A stretch of 64,000 bases of DNA from Candidatus Binatia bacterium (GCA_937925685.1 CALAMI010000015.1:124001-188000); one strand, 5' to 3'. Positions 19,293-29,497 are shown, numbered from the stretch's first letter. Numbers and translations: made by a program. Notes: generated by a model from the letters alone, not told the origin.

Positions 19293-20750
19293 ATGGGCTA
19301 TGACCGGCTTTACATCGACGGAGGGTGGCAAGCCCCAGGCAACGGCAGCTTTGCCGTTTTGAACCCAGCCACAGAGGATGTAGTGGCAGAGGCTGCGAAC
19401 GCGAGCCTCGAGGATGTTGACCGTGCCCTTGCAGCCGCACGCCGAGCGTTCGACTCTGGGCCCTGGCGCCGCACGAATCCGCGCGACCGTGCCAAAGTCC
19501 TTTGGCACTTGGTCGAGCGACTGGAGCGTCGCAAAGAAGACATTCGGTCCCTCCTGGTCTCCACGGGCGGCGCAGCTTGGATCACTCACCCCATCCAACT
19601 GGACACTCCCCTCACTCTACTCGCGCAGTATGCCGAATGGGCGGAAAGATTCTCATTCGAGGAAATGCTGCCCCCAGTGCCCAGCATCGGGCCCGACGGT
19701 AATCGGATGAATCATGCCATGGCGGTGTACCAACCGGTGGGGGTTTGCGCGCTCATCCCGACCTGGAATTTTCCTTTTTTCGTCACGGTGCAAAAAATCG
19801 GCCCGGCCTTGGCCACCGGGTGCACCATGGTGGTCAAACCTTCCCCTTTCGCACCACTCGTGGATCTGTTGATCGCCGAGGAAATCGAACACTGCGATCT
19901 GCCCCCGGGGGTATTCAACGTCGTCACCGGAGAAAGCCCGGCGCTCGGCGCTCGCATGGTCGAAAGTCCCCTCGTGGACAAAGTGAGCTACACGGGCAGT
20001 GTCGCAACGGGGAAAAAAATCATGGCTGCTGCGAGCACGACCTTAAAGCGCGTGCACTTGGAACTAGGCGGCAAGTCTGCTGCGATCTTTCTGCCCGATG
20101 CGGATCTCGATGCCTATGCGATGTATGCGCTGACTCCAGCGTTCTTTCATGCCGGTCAGGGCTGTGCCATGTGTACGCGAGTGCTCGTCCCTCGCGAGCG
20201 ACAACAGGCCTTGCTCGAACGGCTGCAAACGTTTCTCCGGACTATGGTACAGGTGGGGAATCCTGCAGACCCGAACGTGACCATGGGGCCGGTGATTCGC
20301 TCTGAACGCCGAGCGCAGATCGAAGAGTATATTGAGTCGGCGTATCGCGAGGGAGCGCAACTCGTCACCGGGGGCAAGCGGCCCACGCATTTGCCCAAGG
20401 GATTTTTTATCGAGCCCACGATTTTCGCCAACGTGACAAACGCCATGCGCATCGCCAGGGAAGAAATTTTTGGTCCCGTGCTCTCGGTGATATCCTACGA
20501 ACACGTGGACGACGCGATTCGTATAGCCAATGACTCCGACTACGGCCTGGGAGGCGCGATTTACTCGGCCGACATCCCCAAGGCCATTGAACTGGCGAAG
20601 CAAATTCGAACGGGATCGCTTAACATCAATGGCGCGGTGAATTTACTGCACACTCCATTCGGCGGCTTCAAACAAAGTGGAATCGGCCGCGAAGGAAGCA
20701 AGTGGGGGCTTCTGGAGTACTGTGAGATCCAGGCACTGGCCTGGCGCTAG
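19293..20750 (+). CDS. NAD(P)-dependent aldehyde dehydrogenase
   Basis: 485 residues from the ATG at 19293, preceded by GGGAGGGAACC; the frame is open upstream to 19008 but that part overlaps the divergent gene and lacks homology. It oxidises aldehydes to acids. Catalytic Cys291 lies in FFHAGQGCAMC and the general-base Glu257 in ELGGKSAAI. The usual F-x-N-x-G-Q context has His in place of Asn. NAD-binding 'TGSVATGKKI' and the C-terminal 'FGGFKQSGIGREG' are present. Its divergent neighbour is an acyl-CoA dehydrogenase, which suggests degradation of an alcohol, aldehyde or fatty-type substrate; the substrate is not determined. Confidence 0.95.
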   Translation: MGYDRLYIDGGWQAPGNGSFAVLNPATEDVVAEAANASLEDVDRALAAARRAFDSGPWRRTNPRDRAKVLWHLVERLERRKEDIRSLLVSTGGAAWITHPIQLDTPLTLLAQYAEWAERFSFEEMLPPVPSIGPDGNRMNHAMAVYQPVGVCALIPTWNFPFFVTVQKIGPALATGCTMVVKPSPFAPLVDLLIAEEIEHCDLPPGVFNVVTGESPALGARMVESPLVDKVSYTGSVATGKKIMAAASTTLKRVHLELGGKSAAIFLPDADLDAYAMYALTPAFFHAGQGCAMCTRVLVPRERQQALLERLQTFLRTMVQVGNPADPNVTMGPVIRSERRAQIEEYIESAYREGAQLVTGGKRPTHLPKGFFIEPTIFANVTNAMRIAREEIFGPVLSVISYEHVDDAIRIANDSDYGLGGAIYSADIPKAIELAKQIRTGSLNINGAVNLLHTPFGGFKQSGIGREGSKWGLLEYCEIQALAWR

Positions 20751-20837
20751 TCCTGGCCAACACCAAACTCTCGGCCTAGACTCACGCCCCGACCACGCCC
20801 ACTTCAAGGTGTATTTAGTTTGCGGAGGCAAGGGAGG

Positions 20838-22463
20838 ATGAGCGGCAAAACTGACGAGTCGTTCACGGCATCCGAACGGGCCGCCCTGGCGCCATACTTC
20901 ACCAACCTGGATGGCCCCGTGTTCGCTTTAAGAAACTTGCCCGAGGTTGTAAAAGGCGCATTATTCGCCCGCTACTCGCGATCGTCCAAGTCTGTGCGAC
21001 GTATTTTTCTGGATGAATTTCTTGATCAGTTGCAATGCGGAGAAATCCGCAACTTTGAACTAGAGCCGGAAGTGGGCGTGGAGCGGGCCGAGCGCTTGTA
21101 CCAACGAGTATTCGACGAATACGGTGACGACTCCGTCGCTCAGCTTGGGGGCGTACACCTCGCCTGCGAAGGGGTGTCGAACATTCTGACCAAGGTGCTC
21201 GAGTGGGGGCGCTTGATGGCGTACTTGGAACAGTCGACCCGTTACATTGCATATGACACCCGCGTCAATGGTAGATGGCGCTACGTGGTGCCTCCGGAGT
21301 TGGAAGGGCACCCGCTCCGTGCGGAATACGAGCAAACACTCGACCGTTTGTTCCAAACCTACGCTGAGTGGATTCCCAAGCTCGAAGCCCTCCTCTGTGA
21401 AATTTTCCCTCGGCAAGAACAGGATCCCGAAGCTGCGTACCGGCGCAGCATTCGGGCAAAGGCCTTGGATAGCCTTCGCGGCTTGCTACCTGCAGCCACG
21501 CAATCAAACGTCGGGCTTTTCGGGAGCGGCCAGGCTTTTGAAGCACTTCTTCTACGAATGCGGGCCCATCCGTTAGCGGAGGTTCGGCACTACGCAGATT
21601 TGATGCTGACCGAGCTCCGCAAAGTGATTCCCGCATTCGTAAGGCGCGTGGATCGACCCGGCCGCGGCGAGGCATGGACCGAGTACCTTCGTCGAACCCG
21701 CGAGGCCATCCAGGAACTGACGCGCGCCTACACGAGCAAGATTCCTTGCGAGCCGCGGCCGGAGGTCACTTTAACCGACTTTGACCCGGAAGGAGAAGTA
21801 AAAGTCGTTGCTGCTGCGATGTACGCTCACGCCCACCTGCCCGACGACCAACTGCTCGACTTAGCGCGAAATATGACCCCAGGCGAACGAGAGGCCGTGC
21901 TCGTTGCTTACGTCGGCGAGCGCCACAACCGTCGTCATAAGCCCGGGCGAGCCTTCGAGCGAACATCCTATCGCTTCGACCTGCTGACCGACTACGGTGC
22001 ATTTCGCGATCTTCAGCGCCACCGCATGCTCACCGTGGAGTGGCAACCCTTTAGCCCGTACCACGGGTACGACATCCCTGCGGCCGTGATGGAGGCGGGA
22101 GCGGAAAAGGTGTGGCGAGAGGCCATGGACCGTTCGGCGGCACTGTACACGAAGTTGTCTCGAGCGGGCCTGGACAACATTGCTCCCTACAGCCTTTGTT
22201 TCGCTTACCGGATTCGCTTCTACCTCCACATGAACGCACGTGAGGCCATGCACGTGCTGGAACTCCGTACCACACCGCAAGGGCATCCTGTCTACCGTCG
22301 AATCTGCCAGACGATGCATCGGCTCATCGCTGAGCAGGCCGGTCACCCAGGGATCGCAGCAGCGATGAGATACGTAAACTATGAAGATGTGGAACTCGAG
22401 CGTCTCGAAGCCGAGAGAGCACGCGAAGCACGCCGGCCACCGGACCGGTTCGTGCCACCATAA
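20838..22463 (+). CDS. Double-domain ThyX-like (FAD-dependent thymidylate synthase family) protein
   Basis: 541 residues from the ATG at 20838 (GGAGG nine bases upstream). It is about twice the length of a classical ThyX (220-250) and appears to hold two ThyX-like halves. Classical ThyX carries one RHR-x7-S signature. Here the N-half has the second part (EQSTRY) without the RHR, and the C-half has RHR (LQRHRMLTVEW) without the Asn-Glu and Ser. Both halves keep neighbouring family features such as 'YGDDSVAQLGG' and 'LRTTPQGHPVYRRIC'. Family membership is probable; thymidylate synthase activity is uncertain. It lies just upstream of pdxJ (31 bp). Confidence 0.8.
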   Translation: MSGKTDESFTASERAALAPYFTNLDGPVFALRNLPEVVKGALFARYSRSSKSVRRIFLDEFLDQLQCGEIRNFELEPEVGVERAERLYQRVFDEYGDDSVAQLGGVHLACEGVSNILTKVLEWGRLMAYLEQSTRYIAYDTRVNGRWRYVVPPELEGHPLRAEYEQTLDRLFQTYAEWIPKLEALLCEIFPRQEQDPEAAYRRSIRAKALDSLRGLLPAATQSNVGLFGSGQAFEALLLRMRAHPLAEVRHYADLMLTELRKVIPAFVRRVDRPGRGEAWTEYLRRTREAIQELTRAYTSKIPCEPRPEVTLTDFDPEGEVKVVAAAMYAHAHLPDDQLLDLARNMTPGEREAVLVAYVGERHNRRHKPGRAFERTSYRFDLLTDYGAFRDLQRHRMLTVEWQPFSPYHGYDIPAAVMEAGAEKVWREAMDRSAALYTKLSRAGLDNIAPYSLCFAYRIRFYLHMNAREAMHVLELRTTPQGHPVYRRICQTMHRLIAEQAGHPGIAAAMRYVNYEDVELERLEAERAREARRPPDRFVPP

Positions 22464-22494
22464 GTGCTCGCACTTTGCTATAGCCACATCTGCG

Positions 22495-23274
22495 ATGACC
22501 CGTCTCTCTGTGAACGTCAACAAGGTAGCCACGTTACGAAACACCCGAAACGTAGGCATCCCCAGTGTCACGCGCATGGCGCGCCTTGCTTTGGATGCAG
22601 GGGCTCACGGCATTACCATCCACCCCAGGCCGGACGAACGGCACATTCGGCGCAGCGATGTGAGCGACCTGGCGCAGCTTCTCGCCGCCTACCCCGACCG
22701 GGAACTCAACATCGAGGGCAATCCCTTTCACGGTCTCGTTGAACATTGCGCCCTGGTCAAACCGCGACAAGCCACACTGGTACCCGATGCTGTCTCGGCG
22801 GTCACGAGCGATCACGGCTGGCCACTTACGACCATGCCCGCCAAGGAAAAGCACGCGCTGGCTCGCATCATCGAGTCACTCGCGCTTCTAGGCTGCAGGG
22901 TGAGTTTATTTGTCGATCCTGATCCGGATGTGGTTCGCGAAGCTCGTGCTTTAGGAGCCCGACGCGTGGAACTCTACACTGAACCCTACGCGCGCGCTTT
23001 TGCCTCTGGGAAAGCCGCGGAAGAACTGTTGCGTTACTGTCGCGCTGCCGATGCCGCTCTCGAGTGCGGCCTAGAAATCAACGCTGGGCATGACCTCAAC
23101 CTGACGAACCTAGGTCTCTTTCTGGACACCGTGCCGCAGGTGTCGGAGGTATCCATCGGCCATGCGTTAATTGCGGATGCGCTGGAATTTGGCATGGCAG
23201 AAACCGTGAGGCGTTACCTAGCCGTTTGTGCTCGTCGAGTTGGCTCCGCAGGCATGGCCTCGTCCAAAGCTTGA
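22495..23274 (+). CDS. pdxJ: Pyridoxine 5'-phosphate synthase PdxJ
   Basis: 259 residues from the ATG at 22495; an open frame extends upstream into the ThyX-like gene but lacks homology. PdxJ condenses 1-deoxyxylulose 5-phosphate with 3-amino-2-oxopropyl phosphate to give pyridoxine 5'-phosphate. Visible family marks are 'LSVNVNKVATLRNTR', 'DAGAHGITIHPRPDERHI', 'VTSDHGW', 'LEINAGHDLNLTNL' and 'SIGHALIADALEFGM', spanning the TIM barrel with its phosphate-binding C-terminus. Cytoplasmic homo-octamer in known members. Its 3' end overlaps the convergent DUF1015 gene by 61 bp. No obvious PdxA partner is in the window. Confidence 0.96.
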   Translation: MTRLSVNVNKVATLRNTRNVGIPSVTRMARLALDAGAHGITIHPRPDERHIRRSDVSDLAQLLAAYPDRELNIEGNPFHGLVEHCALVKPRQATLVPDAVSAVTSDHGWPLTTMPAKEKHALARIIESLALLGCRVSLFVDPDPDVVREARALGARRVELYTEPYARAFASGKAAEELLRYCRAADAALECGLEINAGHDLNLTNLGLFLDTVPQVSEVSIGHALIADALEFGMAETVRRYLAVCARRVGSAGMASSKA

Positions 23275-24533
23275 AACAGTAAGCCGCTCAGCAACTTGGG
23301 GTAAAAATACGTTGACTTCTGTGGCATCACCTGTCCGGAGCGACATACCGCCAAGAGATGCTCTACCTTCGGTGGGCGCATAAAAAACACCACTGCGGCC
23401 CCTTGTTGCAAGGCATCGAGCGCTTCGCTGTTGCTGTGGGTGTACCATAAACGCCCGGCCCGCGCCTCGTCATCCGGAACGATACCGGCAAGCCCTGTTA
23501 ACACCACGCGATCAAGAAGAGTTACGTCCAAATTACGTACGGCAGGGGAAAGATCTCCAGTCCACTGCTGCAAAGCCCTCTCCTCGCGCAAGGTTGCCAG
23601 CACTAAAGTTTCCTCGCCTCCCCAAGCCATTCCCAGGCAATGCTCCCCGCCGGCTTGCTTCAGATCGCGAAAAAACTCGTCGGCCCGCGCCCGGGGATAA
23701 GAACGAAGCTCGAAATGTTCCTCGATTTGCTGTTTAAGAACGGACACGTTCGCCAGCGATTGGAGCACGCGATGGGTAGGTAGGATCACCAGTCCGCGGT
23801 CTTCCAGACTGGTGAGGTACATCATCACGTACCGGTGGGCGGCGTCTGGCGAGCCCTGCCCCGCCTGCACGAGCTCGTCGCAATACGCCAATGCAGTCTC
23901 GTAGCGGTGGTGACCATCAGCGATGATCACCGTCTCCTCTGCCAGCTCCTCGGCGATCCAGCGCTGCAAGCGAGCTTCGCGCAGGAACCACAAGTGGTGT
24001 TCCGTTCCCGACGCATCGAGCAAGTGTACTTCTGCCCTGCGCGTCTCGCTCCACTCCCGAAGCTTGTCCAACAATGGGCTATGGTTTGGATACAAGCCGA
24101 AGACGGGGCTTAAGTTTGCTCGACAAGCTCGGAGGACCCGTAAGCGATCTTCTTTTGGTGCAGAGAAAGTTCGCTCGTGTGGCAGAATCCTGCCGGAACC
24201 GAAGGGCTCTAATTGCACCGCCGCGTAGATCCCCGTACGCTCCAGACTGTCGGCGCCTACGCGGAAGCGTTCCACGCTGAACACAAAACACGGCTCAACT
24301 TCCCGCACAATGTACCGCTCCTCCCGCCACTCCCGCCACAACCGCGCAGCCGAGCCGTAGGGATCGGCATCGGCGTTCAAGATAAGCCGGACCACGTTGA
24401 GTGGATGTCGGCGATACAGGTCGCTTTGTTCCTGCCGACCGATAACGTCGTAAGGCGGTGCCACCAGCGGGGCCAAATCCGGGAACAACGCAGGGTTGTA
24501 TCGGTACGGGCAAAAAGGACGTAGCCTTGGCAT
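23214..24533 (-). CDS. DUF1015 family protein
   Basis: 439 residues from the ATG at 24533, preceded by GAGGAG. The protein fits the DUF1015 family: the N-terminal 'LVAPPYDVIG', 'HPLNVVRLIL', a central 'ILPHERTFSAPKEDRLRVLRA', 'IIADGHHRYETALAYC' and a C-terminal 'NSEALDALQQGAAVVFFMRPPKVEHL'. The conserved HHRYETA motif suggests an enzyme, but I will not assign a reaction from sequence alone. It is the last gene of a probable purH-purD-tsaC-DUF1015 run on the minus strand and overlaps the 3' end of convergent pdxJ by 61 bp, so the two C-termini are encoded on opposite strands of the same DNA. Confidence 0.9.
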   Translation of the reverse strand: MPRLRPFCPYRYNPALFPDLAPLVAPPYDVIGRQEQSDLYRRHPLNVVRLILNADADPYGSAARLWREWREERYIVREVEPCFVFSVERFRVGADSLERTGIYAAVQLEPFGSGRILPHERTFSAPKEDRLRVLRACRANLSPVFGLYPNHSPLLDKLREWSETRRAEVHLLDASGTEHHLWFLREARLQRWIAEELAEETVIIADGHHRYETALAYCDELVQAGQGSPDAAHRYVMMYLTSLEDRGLVILPTHRVLQSLANVSVLKQQIEEHFELRSYPRARADEFFRDLKQAGGEHCLGMAWGGEETLVLATLREERALQQWTGDLSPAVRNLDVTLLDRVVLTGLAGIVPDDEARAGRLWYTHSNSEALDALQQGAAVVFFMRPPKVEHLLAVCRSGQVMPQKSTYFYPKLLSGLLFQALDEAMPAEPTRRAQTAR

Positions 24534-24570
24534 CGTAGGGTTCTCCTCATTCTGTGAAGCTCGAGTTGAG

Positions 24571-25224
24571 TTAACCTGTTACAGGCACACCGGCCACAGC
24601 GGCGATGGCAGTTCGGGTGATTGCACCAAGGCGCACCAATTTAACCTCACGTGCCGAAACTGCCGCCACCGTCGAGACTGGTTCCCCCGGCGTGGGTCCC
24701 CAGTCCAGGAAGTGGGCAACACCTTTGCCGAAGTAAGCCTGTGCCAAAGCGGCAGTTATCGCTGGGGGTTCTCCCGCGGGGTTGGCGCTTGGCGTGGTCA
24801 GTGGTTCACCGAGTCGAGCAACCAACTCCTGGGCCACCGGGTGAGAAGAAATTCGCACGCCAATCGTGCACCCGCCACCGGTCAAAATTTTCGAGACATG
24901 AGACCGGGCCGGTAAGGCCAAAGTCAGCGGCCCAGGCCAAAACCGCTCCATTAACCTCTCTGCCGGAAGCGGGATTTCCTGCACCAGTTCTGTAAGCATC
25001 AGAGGGTCAGCAACGAGCACGCTAATCGGCTTGCCTGGAGGCCGAACTTTCAGCTCCACCAACTGGCGCAGCGCGTCGCAATCGAGTGCCCGCACACCCA
25101 ACGCGTAGACGGTTTCCGTTGGGTACACGATCGCCCTCCCCGAGCGCAACGCTTCAATCGCCCGAGTCACTTCCTGAGCAAAACCAGCGTCACGGGGAGG
25201 GATAGTTGTCTCGAGAAAGGCCAC
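24571..25224 (-). CDS. tsaC: L-threonylcarbamoyladenylate synthase (YrdC/Sua5 family)
   Basis: 217 residues. I prefer the GTG at 25224, which begins 3 bp after the purD stop with an AAGGGGG site; a GTG at 25251 would overlap purD. The enzyme makes threonylcarbamoyl-AMP from Thr, bicarbonate and ATP for the t6A37 modification of tRNA. Visible: 'AIVYPTETVYALG', the K-x-R motif 'KVRPPGKPISVLV', 'RFWPGPLTLALPA', 'IGVRISSHPVAQEL', and 'TTPSANPAGEPPA'. It is a YrdC-only form, without the Sua5 C-terminal domain. Probably co-transcribed with purH and purD. Confidence 0.95.
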   Translation of the reverse strand: MAFLETTIPPRDAGFAQEVTRAIEALRSGRAIVYPTETVYALGVRALDCDALRQLVELKVRPPGKPISVLVADPLMLTELVQEIPLPAERLMERFWPGPLTLALPARSHVSKILTGGGCTIGVRISSHPVAQELVARLGEPLTTPSANPAGEPPAITAALAQAYFGKGVAHFLDWGPTPGEPVSTVAAVSAREVKLVRLGAITRTAIAAVAGVPVTG

Positions 25225-25226
25225 TT

Positions 25227-26516
25227 TTACGGAGCCCCCTTCGAAAGCCACCTCATTGCCCGGCGACCAATATCCCGCCGGTACTGCATTCCATCGAAAT
25301 GGATCTTGCTCACCGCTGCATATGCTCGTTCTGCAGCCTGGGTCACGTCGGTCCCCCGTGCGGTCACGCCAAGCACGCGTCCACCGTTAGTCACGTATTG
25401 CTGTTGTCGACGAGCGGTGCCGGCATGGAATACCTCCACGTCGGGCAGCGCCTCCACGTCCTCCAACCCGTGGATGATTCTCCCTTTCTCCACCGCGCCC
25501 GGGTATCCCGCCGCGGCCAGGACCACGCAAACGGAGGCCCGTTCGTCCCACACCGGCCTGCATTCGCCCAACCGTTGCTCCACACAGGCGCAAAGAAGGT
25601 CGATCAAATCGCTCCGCAGGCGGACCATGAGCGCTTGGCATTCCGGATCACCAAAGCGTGCATTGAACTCCAACACCTTCGGCCCACTGGCCGTCAGCAT
25701 GAGCCCTACGTACAATACGCCGCGGTAATCAATCTTGTTCGCCCGTAACGCCTGGATCGTTGGCAGGACGATCTCGGCCATCACCCGCGCGTGCATCTCC
25801 GCAGTTAGCATCGGCGCCGGAGAATACGCTCCCATCCCCCCGGTGTTTGGACCTTGATCCTCATCGAGAAGGCGCTTGTGATCCTGGGACGAAGGGAACG
25901 GAAGCACCGACACTCCGTCAGTTAACAAAATGAAGGAAACCTCCTCGCCTTCAAGGTATTCCTCGATCACCACACGTGCACCCGCATCACCGAACAGCCT
26001 TGCGACCAGAATTTCGTCGATGGCTTGGTCCGCTTCCTTCGGATCGTCACAAACGATGACGCCCTTACCTCCGGCAAGTCCGTCTGCCTTGATCACGATA
26101 GGAACACCTACCTCAGCAACGAAGCGTTTGGCTTCTTCCGGGTTCTCGAAAACACTGAAATAGCCCGTCGGAATGTTCCAGCGGCGCATGAGTTCTTTGG
26201 CAAAGGCCTTGCTCCCTTCCAACCGCGCTCCGTCGCGGCCAGGGCCGAACACTCGCAGGCCCGCGTCTTGAAATTCATCCGCCACCCCCAGCATCAACGG
26301 CAATTCCGGGCCCACCACAGCTAACTCCACACCATGGTCGCGGGCAAAACGGAGCAATCCCGAAACATCGTCTGCAGCTACGGGTACAACCTCGGCAACT
26401 CGCGCAATTCCCGCGTTTCCGGGAGCGCAGTACACTTTTTCGACCTGTGGCGACTGGCGAAGTTTCCACGCCAGCGCGTGTTCCCTTCCCCCTCCTCCAA
26501 TCACCAAAACGCGCAT
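25227..26516 (-). CDS. purD: Phosphoribosylamine-glycine ligase (GAR synthetase) PurD
   Basis: 429 residues, normal length. It joins phosphoribosylamine and glycine with ATP in step two of de novo purine synthesis. ATP-grasp layout: N-terminal '[20 protein letters not shown]', '[16 protein letters not shown]', central '[18 protein letters not shown]', '[20 protein letters not shown]', '[20 protein letters not shown]' and '[20 protein letters not shown]'. It sits 44 bp downstream of purH and 3 bp upstream of tsaC, so one operon is likely. Confidence 0.98.
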   Translation of the reverse strand: MRVLVIGGGGREHALAWKLRQSPQVEKVYCAPGNAGIARVAEVVPVAADDVSGLLRFARDHGVELAVVGPELPLMLGVADEFQDAGLRVFGPGRDGARLEGSKAFAKELMRRWNIPTGYFSVFENPEEAKRFVAEVGVPIVIKADGLAGGKGVIVCDDPKEADQAIDEILVARLFGDAGARVVIEEYLEGEEVSFILLTDGVSVLPFPSSQDHKRLLDEDQGPNTGGMGAYSPAPMLTAEMHARVMAEIVLPTIQALRANKIDYRGVLYVGLMLTASGPKVLEFNARFGDPECQALMVRLRSDLIDLLCACVEQRLGECRPVWDERASVCVVLAAAGYPGAVEKGRIIHGLEDVEALPDVEVFHAGTARRQQQYVTNGGRVLGVTARGTDVTQAAERAYAAVSKIHFDGMQYRRDIGRRAMRWLSKGAP

Positions 26517-26560
26517 GTTTCTTTCACTGCTCTCCTCGTCGCGTGCCGCCGCCGACGCTG

Positions 26561-28111
26561 TCAGTGGCGGAAATGCCGTACCCCAGTGAATACCATCGCC
26601 AAGCCGAGGCGATCGGCTGCTGTAATGACCTCTTCGTCACGAACGCTTCCCCCTGGCTGCACGATCGCACTAACCCCGGCCTCGGCAGCAACTTCGACTC
26701 CGTCTGGGAAGGGGAAAAAGGCGTCGCTTGCAAGCACCGAACCCCTTAGGTCCACGCCAACCCGTTGCGCCTTTGCCCGCGCGGCATACACCGGGTCAAC
26801 CCGCGAGGTCGCGCCACCCCCGATGGCCAGAGTTGCGTCTGCATGACAAAACACGATGGCATTTGACTTTACGTGTTTCACCACTTTTAACCCGAACGCC
26901 ATTGCAGCGTATTCCGCGTCGGTCGGAGTTCGGCGGGTAACCACTCGACCCGCGCGCGGATCTTCCATGGCGCGGTCACGCTCCTGTACAAGTAGGCCAC
27001 CGAAAACCCCACGCACGTCCCACTCTTCGATCGGCGTCGCCTCGACTCGCCAACGCATCAGCCGCCGATTCTTCTTCCGACGGAGAAACTCAAGCGCATC
27101 TGCGGCGAAGTCCGGGGCGATCAAAACTTCGGTGAAAATTTCGTCGACCTCACGAGCAAGCTCCATGGACCAGGTTCGGTTGCTAATCAAAATGCCCCCA
27201 AAAGGCGACTCGGGATCGGTCGCGAATGCACGCCGATACGCCACCACGTCATCCGGGCCACAGCCGACTCCACAGGGAGTATTGTGCTTAAAGATCGCCA
27301 CGCAGCTTTGAGGATGATCAATGAATTCAATCATGAGCCCAACAGCCGAGTGAATATCGACAATGTTGTTGTAAGAAAGTTCCTTGCCGTGAAGCTGTTC
27401 CACACAATCGAGGAAATGGCCATACAGAGCAGCACGCTGGTGCGGGTTTTCCCCGTAGCGCAGCTCCTGCGCCTTGGGCAACGTCAAATGAAAGGTTGAA
27501 GAGAATGGCTGCCGCTCCCCATTGGTCCGACTGCCCAAAAACATGGCGATAGCCCCATCGTACCGAGCCGTTAAGGCAAAGGCCTTTTGCGCTAAGCGAC
27601 GGTTCGTACTCAGTGACACCTCGCCTCGCGATCGTAGCTCTTCGAGCACCACGAGGTAATCTCTGGGATCGACGACGACCGTGACCCCCTCGTGATTTTT
27701 TGCAGCGGCACGGATCATGGATGGGCCGCCAATGTCAATGTTTTCGATCGCCTCTTCCCAAGTGCAATCGGAACGTGCCACGGTGGCCTCAAATGGATAG
27801 AGATTCACAACCACCAGGTCGATCCGGCCAATTCCTAAACTGCGAAGTTGCTGCAAGTGTTCTGAACGGTCGCGACGCGCCAGGATCCCAGCGTGAATTT
27901 TCGGATGCAGAGTCTTCACTCGGCCATCAAGGATTTCCGGAGACCCGGTGTAGGCGCCAATCTGGACTACGGGAATGCCAGCGGCTTCCAACTCGCGAGC
28001 TGTGCCACCGGTGGACACGATCTCGATGCCTAGGGCGGCTAGCTCGCGAGCCAATTCCACAATTCCGGTTTTATCGCTCACACTCAGCAAGGCACGTTCG
28101 ATCTTCGGCAT
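26561..28111 (-). CDS. purH: Bifunctional AICAR transformylase / IMP cyclohydrolase PurH
   Basis: 516 residues from the ATG at 28111 (GTGAGG upstream); a GTG at 28123 would add four residues. It catalyses the last two steps of IMP synthesis. The N-terminal MGS-like cyclohydrolase domain shows '[20 protein letters not shown]', '[14 protein letters not shown]' and '[18 protein letters not shown]'. The C-terminal transformylase domain shows '[15 protein letters not shown]' and the catalytic Lys-His pair in '[10 protein letters not shown]'. It is the first gene of the purH-purD-tsaC-DUF1015 run, with 1.2 kb of unassigned DNA upstream of it that could hold its promoter. Confidence 0.98.
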   Translation of the reverse strand: MPKIERALLSVSDKTGIVELARELAALGIEIVSTGGTARELEAAGIPVVQIGAYTGSPEILDGRVKTLHPKIHAGILARRDRSEHLQQLRSLGIGRIDLVVVNLYPFEATVARSDCTWEEAIENIDIGGPSMIRAAAKNHEGVTVVVDPRDYLVVLEELRSRGEVSLSTNRRLAQKAFALTARYDGAIAMFLGSRTNGERQPFSSTFHLTLPKAQELRYGENPHQRAALYGHFLDCVEQLHGKELSYNNIVDIHSAVGLMIEFIDHPQSCVAIFKHNTPCGVGCGPDDVVAYRRAFATDPESPFGGILISNRTWSMELAREVDEIFTEVLIAPDFAADALEFLRRKKNRRLMRWRVEATPIEEWDVRGVFGGLLVQERDRAMEDPRAGRVVTRRTPTDAEYAAMAFGLKVVKHVKSNAIVFCHADATLAIGGGATSRVDPVYAARAKAQRVGVDLRGSVLASDAFFPFPDGVEVAAEAGVSAIVQPGGSVRDEEVITAADRLGLAMVFTGVRHFRH

Positions 28112-28123
28112 GGCATTCCTCAC

Positions 28124-29296
28124 TTTCGCGAATCGATCCCTCGGAGTTATTGCATTTGATCATGCTGTCTCCAACAAACTGTCCCGCCACTCCCGGCAAA
28201 CTTAAGGGCCAAACTCATTAAGCGCTTCGCCTGTGCGGTTTGCTCCTGAAACACCAGCCTCTATCCCAAGGAGCATCACCTCGAGCGTTACCTTCCAACA
28301 GTATCCGGCTCCCCAGCTGAGCCCGAAGTGCGACATACCCACCAACGACTGCTGAGCTCATGCACACCGGGCCTTTAGGGGGCTCGCTTGTAGCGTCTCC
28401 GTGCCACCGTTTCCATGCTGGACAGGCGTAACCGTGCTCGTCAGGCTAGACCAAGAAGAGCAAGGCGACGTTCGGGGTACGGAGCGGTTCCGTAGGTTTA
28501 CCCACCTCCCCAAACGCCCAAAGGCAAAGTGCCCGTTTCACGACCGTTGTGGCGCCAGAGAGGATGAGGCGCTATAGCCCGAAGCTCCCCTGTGGCTCTA
28601 GGAAATGCCGCCGAGCGAGAGACCTTAGCCGAACCAACACCGCAAAAGAGGTTCCTTCCTCGAGCAACTCCCTGCACGCTTCGCCGCGGGTGTAGCCCCA
28701 CTCGCCCATGGCAGCGTCACCGCAATACAAAGATCCTGAAAGGAAAGCATCAGTTCGTGGCAAAATGGTGCTCCCTTCGCTCTCCGTACCGCGCAATGGG
28801 AAACCAACAGCCACTGTGGCTCGGCTGGCGCGTTGCACCACCTCGCAACAGATCCGGGGTCTCCCGGGGCGTTCGCGTGGGCAGCTTCGCTTGGAAGCCC
28901 TAGCGTCACCGGAAGTCCGCGTCCTCGATCGGCACCTGGCCCTCGCGACCGGAGTGCCGCACCTGACTCCGCCAGTCCGTAACAATTCAGCCGGGGGCCT
29001 TTCCCACATCTGGCTGATCACCGCAAGCGCGGAAGCATCGATGCCAGCTTCAGCGAGGAGCACCAAGGCAAACCGGGATGGATCACCGGACCCATCCCTT
29101 TTTATGGCCGAGGGGTTGCTCTCGGCCGCAGCGTTAACGGCTAAGCCAGTCGGAGACAATCACGCCGCTGCTTGCGGCACGGGCAGCGGCTGCCTCGTGA
29201 ATCCCTGCCATGCATGTTTCTCGTTGCCGCCGCATACCCTGCTGTCTGCGCCGTGCCAAGTTGTAAAGCCACCACCCTGCCTCTATCGTCCATGTC
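28124..29296. other. 1.17-kb region between purH and thiS without an assignable gene
   Basis: I find no RNA gene, riboswitch core, repeat or recognisable protein here. An open frame of 195 codons on the minus strand (28572-29159) and one of 267 codons on the plus strand (28708-29511, antisense to it and running into thiS) both exist. Neither resembles a family I know, neither has a convincing start, and both are unusually rich in Arg, Ser and Ala. The segment must contain the promoters for purH (leftward) and thiS (rightward), but I could not place them. A decayed gene is possible. Confidence 0.5.
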
Positions 29297-29497
29297 GTGC
29301 GTGTGCGACTAAACGGGGAATGGCAAACCTTACGCGACGGAATCACAGTGGCCGAACTCATTCAAGAGCTTGGCTTGGAGCACAAACGCATCGCTGTCGA
29401 GGTAAACCGCATCATTGTTCCCCGGCAACAGCACGCTTGCCTGTATTTGCAAGACAACGACGAAATCGAAGTTGTGCATTTCGTCGGCGGAGGGTGA
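29297..29497 (+). CDS. thiS: Sulfur carrier protein ThiS
   Basis: 66 residues from a GTG at 29297. A ubiquitin-like fold protein whose C-terminal Gly-Gly is adenylated and thiocarboxylated to deliver sulfur to ThiG. Visible: N-terminal 'VRLNGEW', 'TVAELIQELGL', 'IAVEVNRIIVPR' and the C-terminus 'VVHFVGGG' ending in the needed glycines. It lies 6 bp before thiG. The adenylating ThiF is not in this window. Confidence 0.95.
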   Translation: MRVRLNGEWQTLRDGITVAELIQELGLEHKRIAVEVNRIIVPRQQHACLYLQDNDEIEVVHFVGGG

